DNA of 64,000 nt from Armigeres subalbatus (GCF_024139115.2 NC_085141.1:131501822-131565821); one strand, 5' to 3'; counted from the stretch's first letter, positions 44,590 through 55,817 are shown. Numbers and translations are program-made. Notes: a model not told the origin generated them from the sequence alone.

Positions 44590-45180
44590 CGAAACAAGGA
44601 TCGATAAGTGACCACTTCCCCGAGGGCACCTGGTCCGGGGCATGGCCGAATGGATGCAGATAGAAAATATACGAAATTGACAGCAATGAATGAGTATTGA
44701 AAAACCATGAAGTTTGATACGTCGCATGAAGTTGTTTGATTCGGATCGATAAGTGGCCACTTCCCCCAGGGCACCTGGTCCAGGGCATGGCCCTATGGAC
44801 ACAGACAGAAATTATACGAAATTGTCAGCAGTGAACTGGTTTTGTAAAATCATGAAGTTTGATACGTCGCATGACGTTGTTTGATTCGGATCAATAAGTG
44901 GCCACTTCCCCCAGGGCACCTGATCCGGGGACATGGCCAGATGGACACAGACATAAAATATATGACATTGCCAGCAATGAACTGGTATTGTAAAATCATG
45001 AAGTTTGATACGTCGCATGACGCTGTTTGATTCAGATCGATAAGTGGCCACTTCCCCGAGGGCACCTGGTCCGGGGTATGGCGGAATGGACACAGACAGA
45101 AATTATACGAAATTGTCATGTCAGGGACATGGCCAGATGGACAGAGATAGAAATATAATGCCTGAAATGATCAGGAATGC
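44590..45180. repeat. 145-bp tandem repeat inside the TTAA element
   Basis: Four monomers at 145-146 bp spacing (TCGATAAGTG-type landmark at 44601, 44746, 44891, 45037) containing CCACTTCCCC, GGGCACCTGGTCCGGGG and GAAGTTTGATACGTCGCATG. The frames open across them on the minus strand are repeat products. Confidence 0.88.
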
Positions 45181-45218
45181 ACTGGAATTGCAAAATCGTG
45201 AAGTTTGAAACGTCACAA

Positions 45219-46212
45219 CCCAAGTAACAATTTTCATGCTTGTTAGATTTATTTAATTCTTATAGCGGATTTATGACAGCAGTCACCATGGCTAGTTGCT
45301 CAGATTTATTGGCGATCTTATTGCTATCAATAAACCTCTAATAAATCTATTCGAAAAGCTTCAAGCGTCAAATGCCGACTGGTCTTGTTAGCAGCTCTAC
45401 GGTTGTAACGAAGAGCATAATAAGTCTAATTTTCAAAGCTTGATCAAAGCCATAATTTTGGGTCGTAATGTGGTCAAATGAATAACCCCAATAAGAATAT
45501 TTACATTGCAAAGGGTTTATAATGGTGTTTAATAAGAGCAACATTTTTCTGATCGAAATCTATGATGGCCATATTGGAAATGGAGAACCATCCTCAAGTA
45601 AGTGAAATTTATCACTGGAATTTATGATTAGACGGTGTTTTCGCCGCAAAAAGACACATTTTTGGTAAAGGATATAAAAAACAAACATATCTGGGTGTAA
45701 TATCAATTTGTTTAGCGAAGATTTACGTTATTGATATTATAATAATTTTAAATTCATTGCCCAAAACTATATTATTTTGCGGGCGCGTAGTGCTTAATCT
45801 CATTTTTGCACTAGCTTTCACCATGAAATCGAGCGCGCACCTCGTTTCCATGAAAGTACATTGGAGAAAAAACTTAAAAAAGTATTATTTTGTAGTCATC
45901 CTCATCATGATTTTCATCAACACTTTAGTTTGTTATTATTTGTTTGCAAGATTTTGTTTCTCTTTTTTCAAAGCAAATTTTTGACAGCTGCCGCAGCCAA
46001 ATTCCCTTTTTTGCGGGCGGCTTGAAACGGATTTTTATATACTCTTATAAGAGGTTTATAGTGGTAATCTAGAGAGGGCCACTTGGACATATCTTACTCT
46101 TATAGTGGTCATCAGAAGGTAATCCTGTAGTAATGGGTTTTATTGTCAGTTCTTGTAATTCGATCTTGAAAACCATTTCTAGAGCGGAATAAAACTTGAA
46201 ATGTTACTTGGG
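45219..46212. mobile_element. Nested element with CCCAAGTAAC ends
   Basis: 994-bp segment starting CCCAAGTAACAATTTTC and ending GAAATGTTACTTGGG (inverted ends). It interrupts the last, diverged part of the 145-bp repeat in the TTAA element, whose inverted arm resumes after it (GGATTGGGTTGGTATGTGGC). The target duplication is at most a dinucleotide (AA) and is not certain. A 75-codon hydrophobic frame (45757-45984) is not convincing. Confidence 0.6.
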
Positions 46213-46435
46213 AAGGCCTTGTTTGGATTGGGTTGGTATGTGGCCGCTTCCCCCAGGGTACCAGGCACCAGATACTTCCAAGGAAGCCTAATAATCATAT
46301 GGAATCTATGAGGTCATCGCCAATAAGTATGAATTTCTGGATCCAACAATACCAGAAGCATGAAAATCCGTGGATATTTGACCAAGTTAGTGTAGATTGA
46401 AGGAAAAAAAGTTACTGAAAAAAATAGGTCGGTAC

Positions 46436-47313
46436 ACACCTAAAACTAATCATGTAATTTTAGGTGCTGTGACACCGACATATACGAGCGTCATTTTTGA
46501 CGTAAAATTAGGTGGTACTTTAATTTTACATTTCAACTTTATTGACAAAAAATTGATTGATCAGAACGAGAATCGAACATTAGTCCGCTGAGTGAGAGCC
46601 CGGCACGCTACCGCTCAGCTATCGCCGTTTCTTGAAAGAGGGATGATCGAAGTAAAACTGGTTCCACGATTTGCACTGAACAAGTATTTCACTGCATCAA
46701 GTCATTAACTGCTTGTGCGTTAGGTGTGTTGCAGCGGGTGCTGTGTTTAGGTTCCGTGACATGTAATTTTAAATCATCTTACATTGAAAAATATACGACT
46801 CTGTTTATGTCATGTGGTTTTGTGTCATTTCATTAAAATCAGTGGTGCGAATTCTCAATCTCAGTGACTGAAATTTGTTGAATATTGATACCATTCCCTC
46901 TTCACACTCACTTCCTAGCAGTGAAAACTGAAAATGGTTAGCTTCAACAATCAAAGATAAAGTAAACAAAAGACCTCTCTTCTCATTGCACACGCAGCCC
47001 GCACTGACAGTCTATTCAGTTCACTCGCTGCAGTGTGAATGCGACGGCCCTATATAAATGCATGGGTGAATACTATCACTTGAAAGACAATGACAGGAAA
47101 TTTGTGCCGAATGATCATCAGCTTCAGCCCGCTGTTGGCAAACCGAGTTTGCTAAGCTACTCCTGCTTTGTCGTTCTGACTGAAAGGCACCGTCGTAGGC
47201 AAAGAGGAGCAGAGAAAAATACAAAACAAAAGAATCACACTCAGCAGGCATTGTTGATAAATTGCACCACTGATTGAAATACATCACCTGTAATATTCAT
47301 ATTTTTTTGGTGT
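46436..47313. mobile_element. Nested element with GTAC target duplication
   Basis: 878-bp insertion in the right arm of the TTAA element, flanked by GTAC (46432-46435, 47314-47317). Ends are inverted and similar: ACACCTAAAACTAAT on the left, TTTTTTTGGTGT on the right. Excision restores the uninterrupted terminal repeat of the host element, which proves the boundaries. It carries a tRNA-like segment (46565-46630). Superfamily unassigned. Confidence 0.75.
46565..46630 (-). repeat. tRNA-like segment (SINE-type pol III boxes)
   Basis: On the minus strand the A box TAGCTGAGCGG fits the consensus fully (46611-46621), and the B box TGTTCGATTCT (46569-46579) matches 9 of 11 at normal spacing. The acceptor arms do not pair, so it is not a functional tRNA; it is a SINE head or pseudo-tRNA. 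Confidence 0.6.
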
Positions 47314-47339
47314 GTACAGTAAAGGTTAAACGTACGGAT

Positions 47340-48440
47340 TTCGGTGCCCCACTGTACAAAGGGGTGGAGTGTTCTTCTTGCAAACATGGTGCGCTGTCTC
47401 TTCGACACGTCGACACTAAAACTATGGAAAAATCATCACGGACGTTCTTTAACCTAACGCTCCCCGGAAGTCGAATGTCCCCGAACTCCCTCGATCTGAA
47501 TCCGGCCAAGTGAAGACATTCAAGACCAGCAGTGTACATGCCATCGTCAGTTCATCCGGAAAGCCATACGTTTTCAGCAACTTTTCCGCCCATTCGCTGT
47601 TCGAATGTGATGCGTTCCACAAGCTGCCTGTTTCTGAGCACTACGATTCGGTGAAGAAGAGGTCTCTCTGCATCAACTACCTATTCGCGGATCATCAAGC
47701 TAGAAACTTCTCGTCAGGTTCCTGTCGTGTTTTTGAACAAAAGCATCGTACCATGGATCACCACCAAGCTTCAATTCGCAATCCTATCCAACCACAAATA
47801 TCCAAACCGATCGCTAGCCAACCCTTCACAGCCCAAACTCATTCTCAAACTTTAATAGCTCCAGCCATGTCGTCAAACGCAAGTAAGACCACCCTCACCA
47901 ACACCTCTCGTTAGCCAAAAATTCTGCCCGATTTCCGGTTCGCTCAGTCATTGTTCTACATCCTCTGTGTACAACGTTCGCCGTATTCCGTCATACGTTT
48001 TACTGCAGACTGCGCTTTTGAAGGTCATCGATTCGTCCAATAATATCCTGTGGGGCAGAGCATTACTCCATCCCGCTGCGCCGCTGAACATCATGTCCGA
48101 AGGTTTGGCTCAACGCTTACAAGTCCAAAGAATTAAGGAATATTACGCCGTCGGCGAGATCAGACAACCGTCTGTCGCTTCCCCATACTTCCTCTTAGTA
48201 TACGTTCAGTCGCATTGCTGCAGCTTCCGTCTTCAACTAAAGTTCCACGCGTTAAAATCCATCAAATAGTACTTATGTGGCCTATTACGATATTCTTCAA
48301 GATGGACTCATCCGTCTGGGTCCCGGAAGACCTGTTTTGCAGAATATTCTACTGGGTTGGGTCGTTTCTGGACAAGTTGGATTGGAGAAATTGTTAGCAT
48401 AGTCAACGACTGTAATATACAAGATCTGGATGAACATCCT
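47340..48440 (+). pseudogene. BEL/Pao retrotransposon gag-protease remnant
   Basis: The first frame (to 47914) carries CDAFHKLPVSEHYDSVKKRS then LCINYLFADHQARN, GSCRVFEQKHRTMDHH, the BEL/Pao gag zinc-finger region; several cysteines expected in the fingers are replaced (INY, NFSS, VFE). The next frame (47967-48269) has VLLQTALLKVIDSSNNILWG and RALLHPAAPLNIMSEGLAQRL, corresponding to the protease start, where the usual catalytic DSG is replaced by HPA. A third frame continues around 48215-48397. Frameshifts, stops and lost catalytic residues make it non-functional. The reverse transcriptase is not present downstream. Confidence 0.75.
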
Positions 48441-49018
48441 TCGTATCTCGAATTAGAAACTCGCACGAAACAGCCAGGACCCGCTTTCTCGTAGTTTAAC
48501 GTCGATTACATGCTTGCACCACGAATTAAATCCGCATAATTGGCATACAAGAATGTCGCCTTAACCCTTAAAAGGCCGGGACGACAGTCACCTCCTACAA
48601 AGTGCTCGTTCTCAATAAAGCGTTGACCAAATTTCATGACACCGGACTTTTCTCAAGGGGGATTAGTAGGGTGCCGCCCCGCTAGACCCCTCCCGCGTTT
48701 ATGAGTTTTAGAAATGTCTGTGTTTTTTCCTTATTTTTTGCTATGATGGCCAAATTTCTTCAGTATTCAATTGCAATAAAGTTCTGGCGTCATAAAATAA
48801 AGTAGATACATGAAATATATCAAGTTGAAGTGATTTTGAACGTTTCCAAGTTATCTGATTACTATAATTACTGATATTGAAAGCCATATTCCTGATCTAA
48901 GAGTTATGGTCATATTTCTTAAAATCTGATCACGATATAAACCAAACTGTGCCAGAAAGGAGGGAAAAATATCACAAAAAACTGTAGACATATGTGTTAT
49001 CAATTTTATGTGTTGAAG
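48441..49018. other. No gene seen
   Basis: AT-rich after a short GC-richer piece (48590-48700, AACCCTTAAAAGGCCGGGAC). No recognisable feature. Confidence 0.4.
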
Positions 49019-49981
49019 ATACTATTTTGGAGCATTCCAGTTCATCCAAAATATCCGTGAGTTCAGATCTTGAATTCTACCATAGAAGCGAAAGGTATGT
49101 GCACATAAAAATACTCAGAGTACATCCTACTCAGTTCAAAGATATCAAATGACTCATGTTCTCAATGTTCTGAAGTTCAGCTCGTAAGATCTACGCAACA
49201 ACGACCTCCAAAATATTTTCGGCAGCTATCAAAACCCTTCCCAACATATCCTTAGATACCTGCCAAGAAGCGTTATACCAATCTATCTGCATTTCAATAC
49301 AATGAAAGCCATCCAAAACGTTCTTGAGTTCAGGTCGTCAGATCTACAATCAAGTAGAAGCGCAATGCTTGTTTCAAATCAAGCTCAGATCATCCTGCCC
49401 AGTTCAAAGAAATCGAATGACTTATTGGAAATTTTTCTGTGTGCCCTATAATGACATTCGAGAATGTGCTAAATTTTCTGAAGTTCGGCTCGTAAGACCT
49501 ACGCAACAACGGCCTCGAAAATGTTTTCGGCAGCTATCAAAACCCTTCCCAACAGATCCTTAGATACCTGCCAAGAAGCGTTATACCAATCTATTCGCAT
49601 TTCAATACAATTAAAGCCATCCAAAACGTTCTTGAGTTCAGGTCGTCAGATCTACAATCATGTAGAAGTGCAATGCTTGTTTCAAATCAAGCTCAGGTTA
49701 TCCTGCCCAGTTCGAAGAAATCAAATGACGTATTGAAAAACTTTCTGCGGGCCCATGACATTCTAGAATGCGCGAAATGTTCTGAAGTTCGGTTCGTAAG
49801 ATCTACGCAACAACGGCCTCCAAAATGTTTTCGCTATCAAAACCCTTCCCAACAGATCCTTAGATACCTGCCAAGAAACGTAATACCAATCTATCTGCAT
49901 TTCAATACACTGAAAGCCATCCAAGACGTCCTTGAGTTCAGGTCGTCAGATCTACAATCAAGTAGAAGCGCAGTGCTTGTT
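49019..49981. repeat. ~308-bp tandem repeat, left part
   Basis: Three to four copies at 308 and 300 bp spacing (landmark ATCCAAAACG at 49311, 49619, 49919) sharing CTACGCAACAACGGCCTCCA, CAAAACCCTTCCCAACAGAT and GAGTTCAGGTCGTCAGATCT. The leftmost copy is diverged. The array is split by the RTE LINE at 49982 and resumes at 51589. Confidence 0.88.
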
Positions 49982-51576
49982 CGATCAGTTATTGACCGAC
50001 CCAACTGACCAGCTGAAACGCTGGTTCGAGCACTTCGAACAACTTTTTCAAGTGCCAGCCGGGCCATCACCACTACTAGAGATTCAAACAGCCATCCAAA
50101 GCATGAAATCGAATAAAGCCCCAGGGGTCGAGTGCATATCAGCCGAGATGCTCAAAGCTGACCCCATGACATCCGCTCATCTACTGCATCGTTTATTTCG
50201 TAATATCTGGGACACCGCAACTTTCCCGGTCGACTGGATGCAAGGTATCTTAGTGAAGGTGCCCAAAACGGGTGACCTGACTGTATGCGTTAACTGGCGA
50301 GGCATTATGTTGCTGTGTACCATTCTCAAAATTCTATGCAAAATTATCCTAGCCTGGATTCAGGAAAAGATCGATGCAATTCTCCGGCGGCAGCAGGCCG
50401 GATTCCGTACCGGAAGATCCTGTGTGGACCATATTGTCACGCTCCGCATCATTCTGAAGCAGGTCAACGAATTCCAAGAGTCCCTTTACTTGGTATTCAT
50501 TGACTACGAAAAAGCTTTCGACCGTCTCAATCACGAGAATATGTGGGGCGCCCTGAGACGCAAGGGGGTTCCTGAGAAAATCATCGGCCTAATCGAAGCA
50601 CAGTACGAGGCCTTTTCGTGTAGAGTGCTGCACAATGGGGTCCTATCCGACCCTATCCGGGTTGTAGCTGGTGTGAGGCAAGGATGTATTCTATCACCGT
50701 TACTGTTCCTCATCGTAATCGACGAGATTCTGGTAGATGCGATTGACCGTGAACCAAACCGCGGGCTGTTAGGGCAGCCTATAACCACGGAGCACCTAAA
50801 CGGCTTAGAATTGGCTGATGACGTTACACTCCTCGCGCAACGGCGCTCTGATATGCAGAGTAAGCTCAACGACCTTGCCGCGTGCTCCTCTTCGGCAAGT
50901 TTAGTCATCAACGTCAATAAAACCAAATCGTTGGATGTAAACACGGTGACTCCTTCCAGTTTCACAGTAGCCGGGCAACCAGTGGAGAATGTTTAAAGCT
51001 TCCTATATCTTGGTAGCCAAAATGGCGTCAGACGGCGGTACCAAGATCGACATAGGCGCACAGATCAAGAAAGCAAGGAAAAACAGGCAGATAAATGATC
51101 GCACCAAAATACGAATTTTCAACTCTAACGTGAAATCTGTGCTGTTATACGCTAGCGAAACATGGTGTGTATCAGTGGAGAACACTCAACGGCTGCAGGT
51201 GCTCATTAACAGATGCTTGCGGTATATAATTCGGGCCTGGTGGCCTCACAACTGGATCTCAAACAACGAGCTCCATCGTCGTTGTCACCAGAGGCCGATA
51301 GCAACAGAAATTCGGGATAGGAAGTGGGGTTGGGTCGGCCACACTCTACGTAGGGGCGGAAACGAAATGTGTAAACAAGCATTAGACTGGAACCCAGCGG
51401 GACATCGCAGCAGAGGCAGACCCAGAGGCTCATGGCGACGAAGCCTCAATAAAGAAATAAAAGAAGTCGTCCGAAATCTAACATGGCAACAGGTTAAAGC
51501 GATAGCCGGGCAACGCTCAGGATGGAGATCTTTAAAGTCGGCCCTTTGCACCACCGGAGGTGTACAGGATCCATAA
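49982..51576 (+). pseudogene. RTE-type reverse transcriptase, truncated and frameshifted
   Basis: The frame entering at 49982 and running to 50996 encodes the RT core in order: SNKAPGVECISAEMLK, PVDWMQGILVKVPKTGD, NWRGIMLLCTILKIL, QQAGFRTGRSCVDHI, VFIDYEKAFDRLNHENMW, GVRQGCILSPLLFLIVIDEI, ELADDVTLLAQ, and VNKTKS. The catalytic box is LADD where F/YADD is usual; both aspartates remain. Around 50990 the frame shifts, and 50989-51576 holds the C-terminal region: LLYASETWCVS, INRCLRYIIRAWWPHNWISN, KWGWVGHTLRRGG, ALDWNPAGHRSRGRPRGSWR. The order and wording fit the RTE clade (in Aedes, JAM1-like). RT copies element RNA at the nicked target. The missing N-terminus and the frameshift make it inactive, although most residues are conserved. 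Confidence 0.88.
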
Positions 51577-51588
51577 GTAAGTAAGTAA
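49982..51588 (+). mobile_element. 5'-truncated RTE-clade LINE with TSD and TAAG tail
   Basis: The insertion is bracketed by GCAGTGCTTGTT (49970-49981) and GCAATGCTTGTT (51589-51600), one mismatch in 12. The element ends in (TAAG)n at about 51573-51588, a microsatellite-type tail as usual for RTE elements. It lacks the endonuclease and most of the N-terminal part. It sits in the 308-bp tandem repeat, so it is younger than that array. Confidence 0.88.
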
Positions 51589-51782
51589 GCAATGCTTGTT
51601 TCAAATCAAGCTCAGGTTATCCTTCCCAGTTCAAAGAAATCAAATGACTTATTGAAAAAAATTCTGCATGCCCCATAATGACATTCTAGAATGCGCGAAA
51701 TGCTCTGAAGTTCGGCTCGTAAGATCTATGCAACAACGATCTTTCTGCATTTCAATACACTGAAGGCCATCCAAAACACCGA
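51589..51782. repeat. ~308-bp tandem repeat, right part
   Basis: Continuation after the LINE (CAATGCTTGTTTCAAATCAA…), with an internal deletion relative to the copies on the left. It ends at CCATCCAAAACACC, where another LINE tail begins on the opposite strand. Confidence 0.8.
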
Positions 51783-52317
51783 ATGGAGTATCCTTCTCCA
51801 CTGGACTCGATCCAGGGCCAATCGCTTCCAGTCGCCCTGAACATTGAGCGCCCTCAGGTCCTCTTCAACTGCAAAAAGCCATCGTGTACGCGGCCTTCCA
51901 CGAAGCCTGCGGCCTCTTCCGGGTTCTCTACTAAATATTATCTTCGCTTGAAGTTTTTCCGGCAAACGAACAACGTAACCATCCCACCGTAGTCTGCCGT
52001 GTTGTATAAGCTTAAAAATATCCAGCCCTTTATACACCTGGTACAATTTGTGATTCATGCTACGCCGCCAGATACCGTTTCCCGTTTACCGCCGAGTATT
52101 GTCCACAGCACTCTACGCTCAAACACTCCGAAAGCTCTCCGATCAGCCTCCTTTAACGTCCATGTCTCATGGCCGTATAAAGCCACCTGAAGAATCAGAG
52201 TAGTATACAGCGCGAATTTTGTTTTCGTTTGCAGACTACGGGACTTAAGCTGGTTACGAAGTCCGTAATAAGTCCTATTTGCAGCTGCAATACGCCTTTT
52301 CACCTTTTCAATTGCAT
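51783..52317 (-). pseudogene. Second RTE LINE 3' remnant, minus strand
   Basis: Two minus-strand frames joined by a shift near 52056. Upstream: KRRIAAANRTYYGLRNQLKS, TKTKFALYTTLILQVALYGH, ETWTLKEADRRAFGVFERR. Downstream: MNHKLYQVYKGLDIFKLIQH, GRLRWDGYVVRLPEKLQAKI, REPGRGRRLRGRPRTRW, DWKRLALDRVQWRRILHSV. This is the post-RT region of an RTE element of a different subfamily from 49982-51588. Only the last ~175 codons survive. Confidence 0.85.
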
Positions 52318-53339
52318 CAGTAATAAAACCAATTTTACAACAAGTAAAACATCATGATATGCAAAATTATGAAGTTTGTATCGTTGTTAAATTGCAAATT
52401 GAGTTGACGGAATTTCAAATACATATGCGTGCCTTGTAATGACTTGCCAGCTTCTCAGCTATTAATGAAGCTATCGAAGGTCCAGAGACCATCTAACGAA
52501 ATTTGAAAAGGATCTTAGAACAGTTTTTTTTGTCGTTTTTAACAGAGCATCAACGAATTGCGAGGCCATCTCGACCACACGCTTCATCATCAAGGGTCCC
52601 GGATCGGGGGAGATCTCGGAAGGGAGGTTCTTTCCGGCAGAGAAAAGGTTTTTTTTTGTAAGCCCCAACCCGTGGAAGCCGTCCACGAAATTGACGTCCC
52701 GCGTCCAATGCGTGCGCCATACTCCGTTGCCGGCGTGATTCGCAGTACCAGCACGGGAGCCGGCCGTCTGTGAATCTCCGTGCGCAGTCCATCATCATCG
52801 CACCGGCAACCATTCGTCGGTATGAAACCACTTGCCGGCCTGTAAGCAGCAAAGACTACGGTACCGTGAGTAAAAAACAAGCATGCATGCATATCTCCAC
52901 ACACACACACGAGCTCGATAATTGCAAACAATAGCCTAGGCTAGCCATCGCTAGAACCAGAAGTAGAAGTAGAAAACCGCACACAAGTAGGAAACTAGGA
53001 AGTGAAAGAGAGAAGAAGGAAGTGAACAGTAGAGGGTGAGGAAGGAACAAATATGAATAAAACCCTAGGGTAATCGAATCCGCAATAAATGTATGTATAT
53101 CTGTCTTGTTCCCGTTGAATAAATTCGTTTCCGTTAAGTAAAGCTTCCATGTAACGATAATTCTAGTCCGAAAGATTTCTCATGTTTTTTGCGTCGTTCT
53201 AATTGTAGTTTTTGTTCAGTGTTGTACTCCAGGTTGGGCTGCCTGGTAAATTAGCCTCAGCACTCACGTGTCCCAGACGGTCATACGATTTGGGAAAAGA
53301 AGACGTCCGTCCGGTGAGGATAACTCGTAAATGGTTAAG
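52318..53339. other. No gene seen; GC-richer stretch 52540-52860
   Basis: Frames of 60-113 codons overlap on both strands in 52470-52960, and none matches a family I know. Short (AC)n at about 52898-52911. The rest is AT-rich. Confidence 0.4.
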
Positions 53340-53470
53340 AAAATTATTTTGAGCTTTTTAGTGGAATGTCTTCACTTGTCATAAGACGAGTTTGTAATTC
53401 CACCACTTGATTTTACCTTGACAGATACGTATTTCGACCTCACCAGTAAGGTCGTCTTCAGTGTCAGAAG
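53340..53470 (-). ncRNA. Hammerhead-like motif of Penelope type, copy 2
   Basis: Minus strand: CTGAAGA (53455-53461), a short hairpin GACCT/AGGTC with 8-nt loop TACTGGTG, then GAAA and TACGTATCTGTC (ending 53420). The core CTGANGA…GAAA, the palindromic TACGTA and the GTC cleavage-type triplet agree with the minimal hammerheads reported in Penelope-like elements. One extra C lies between the core and the hairpin, so the fit is not exact. The same sequence occurs rearranged at 38940-39115. No protein-coding part is adjacent. Confidence 0.4.
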
Positions 53471-55145
53471 TTCTTAGTTCAGCTAACCCAAAGGGAGTCC
53501 TTGAAAGGTGACATTCAGGCCGTAGCTACTTACGGAGAAGTGGAGCAGATTGAAAACCCTGGCACTGACCTTAAATGATATAATTCTGGAGGTTGGAGAT
53601 CTTCTTCATAACGTACCTGTCCAGAGTTCCGTAAACATCCAATGATTCCTCATCCAAACCCTTTCACCAAAATGGTATTTACCTACTACCATCAGAAGCT
53701 GCTGCATACTGGTCCACAGTTGCTGATTGCCAGCTTAGGGGAGCTTTGCCTAAAGTTTGCCTAAAGTGGTACAGTTGCAAACCGACCATCCAAGAACAGC
53801 TTATGGAAGACCTTCCATCCTTCAGATAGGCGAGCGAAATTGATTCGTGTCGATTACTGATCGGGCACTGTGCTTAGCCTTGTAAAAGATTATAAGATAT
53901 CCAGTCCAGTTCAATCAGTCAAATACAGATCTCCAAACGAACAAGACTATATCTTTTTCGCCAAAACAAATCGTAGTTAGAGTCAAATACCGAGCCAATC
54001 AAGTGCAATCTTGTACAGAGAAATTCGATAACTTCACGTTGTAGAAAAAAAATCAGAATGGTTTTATGTAAAACACGACCGCCCGACGTAAACTTCGTAA
54101 CTGCTGTAAGCTCTGTGTTATAGTTGCACATACTGCTTATTTGAAGGCTTATGATTGGGGAATTTTTACATCGTCTCCCTCCTATACGCGGTTGTGATTC
54201 TTTTACGACGCCAACTTTATGCCGTCGCCAAACAATTATGTAAAGTAAATTCATCTTAGATCTACCTTCTCTTGTGAAAAATGCGCATTTTGAATCACTC
54301 ATAGCATTAAAATCAAAGTCGGATTCATGCGAGAAATTTTACTTCCGCCGACGACATCGATAATTTGTCGCTGAACCGCCACGGACGCCACTCATGCCAA
54401 TCAAAAAATTATTGCATCTTCTCCCTGTAACGCCTGCTTGTGATTCTGCTAGTGACGACAACTTTTTGCCGTTGTCAAAAACTTTGTAGAAAAATCATCT
54501 CGGATCTGCATTGTCTTGTATAAAATGGAGGTCTTGAAAAGAATAATTTTATTTTTAAAATGCGCGTTTTGCGAGAAAATTAAACTTTAAATCACTAACA
54601 GCACATAATAAAAATCAGAGCCTTGCTAGAAAAAAAAAACTACTGGTTTCTAAGAATTTGCCACCGTCCCCAGCGATTGCACTTTGGAAAAATCCTCAGC
54701 TTAACTTTCTTCCGAATATAATGGTGGTCCTTAAAAGAACATATTTATTTTCAATTTCTTCAATCAGCAACCACCGCCACTCCACCAATGATGACCACCA
54801 TCAACGTCAACGCTGCGGCAACCGTTATCGTTGGGACCACTAGCCGAACCTGATGCTATCCGTCGCTCTCCGTGAAACCCCGATGGAAAATAACATACAC
54901 GCGGAACTCGGATCTTTTTATGCACAGAGAAAATGGAACAGTAGGACAAAATATGCCCCGCACCTCACATCAATCTGATGCCTGTGCTTGGGATGCATTA
55001 ACATGATTGGTTGGTTCTTGAGTTTCCACTGGGTTTGGAGCCTTCTCTTAGACGTAATTTATGTCAAAATTGAAATATAATATGTATAGGGTGAATTTTA
55101 TTCAGTAGATTTTATGAAAGGCTTTTCGCGAATATCTGTAAAAAA
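53471..55145. repeat. Unassigned region with diverged ~242-bp direct repeat
   Basis: Segments starting near 54177 and 54419 are similar over about 150 bp (GTTGTGATTCT…ACGACGCCAACTTT…GCCGTCG against CTTGTGATTCT…ACGACAACTTTTTGCCGTTG, then GCGCATTTTGAATCACT against AAATCACTAACAGCA). A weaker third copy may lie near 54660. No gene recognised. Confidence 0.5.
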
Positions 55146-55300
55146 CTCGCTTAACTTTTCAAAAGGACCTAAGTAACATTTTTTTCATGATTTAATTTGA
55201 ATAGCGCAATCAACAGAACAACATGAAAGCTATTGATTGCAGTATTCAAATTAATTCATGAAAAAAATGTTACTTAGGTCCTTTTGAAAAGTTAAGCGAG
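55146..55300. mobile_element. Foldback element with 68-bp arms
   Basis: Arms 55146-55213 (CTCGCTTAACTTTTCAAAAG…) and 55233-55300 are inverted copies with three mismatches and no indel; loop 19 nt. It has the form of a small MITE or a hairpin transcript source. Confidence 0.88.
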
Positions 55301-55817
55301 AAATATCTACAGTTCCTCAAAAATTGTTTTGGAACAGGCCAAAATAAACCGATCAAGTTTTATTTATTCCTTTGGAACAAACTTGCTCACAAGTTCACTC
55401 ACAGCAAATGTTTTTTTTTTGTTTTTACTCAATTTCACTGAAGTTCCTTCTCAAACCCTGATTGTGATTTTAATTAATAAAATTATGTGTTTTATATTTA
55501 TTGCACGCAAAAAAAGCGTTCCCGAATTCGTGAACCAGCACGTCACCAGTCACGTTTTCCAGAACGTTCCAGAAAACGTGACTGTGTTCTCGAATCCGTG
55601 GCTGTTGTTCACGAAAAAATACACCGTGAACTTGTTAGTTCACGAATTCATGAACGCTTTTTTTGCGTGTGGTATAGAAATTACGAAAAATATTTTCTCT
55701 TCATTAGTAATTTTCTTGATTCCTATAAAAATGTATTCAGACATCGATTCATGGAACATCATTCAAAGATTTCTCCATATGTTCATTCTGAAATATCATT
55801 TCATCTTTATTTATTAC
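55301..55817. other. No gene recognised
   Basis: AT-rich. A 163-codon frame (55329-55820, plus) is rich in Phe/Ile/Leu/Val and hydrophobic by base composition. Within 55530-55645 GAACGTTCCAGAAAACGTGA-type words are repeated and partly inverted (CACGAATTCATGAACG, CGAATTCGTGAACC). No family recognised. Confidence 0.4.

Larger units (their letters stand above)
44285..47325. mobile_element. piggyBac-like TTAA foldback element with nested insertions
   Basis: TTAA flanks both ends (44281-44284, 47326-47329). Once the 46436-47313 insertion and its duplicated GTAC are removed, the right end reads as the exact inverse of the left: CCTTTACTGTACCGAC opens the terminal inverted repeat, which extends over TTTTTTTCAGTAACTTTTTT and TGGTATTGTTGGATCCAGAA and further through TTATTAGGC…CTTGGAAGTA and GGGGGAAGTGGCC. 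TTAA duplication with CC-starting ends is the hallmark of the piggyBac superfamily. No transposase is encoded, so it is non-autonomous. Removing both guests leaves about 1.2 kb. Confidence 0.75.

Noticed and set aside
54720..54750. Histone-type 3' stem-loop (GGTCCTTAAAAG)
   Set aside because: The stem does not close properly, the loop differs from the histone consensus, and there is no histone coding sequence nearby.
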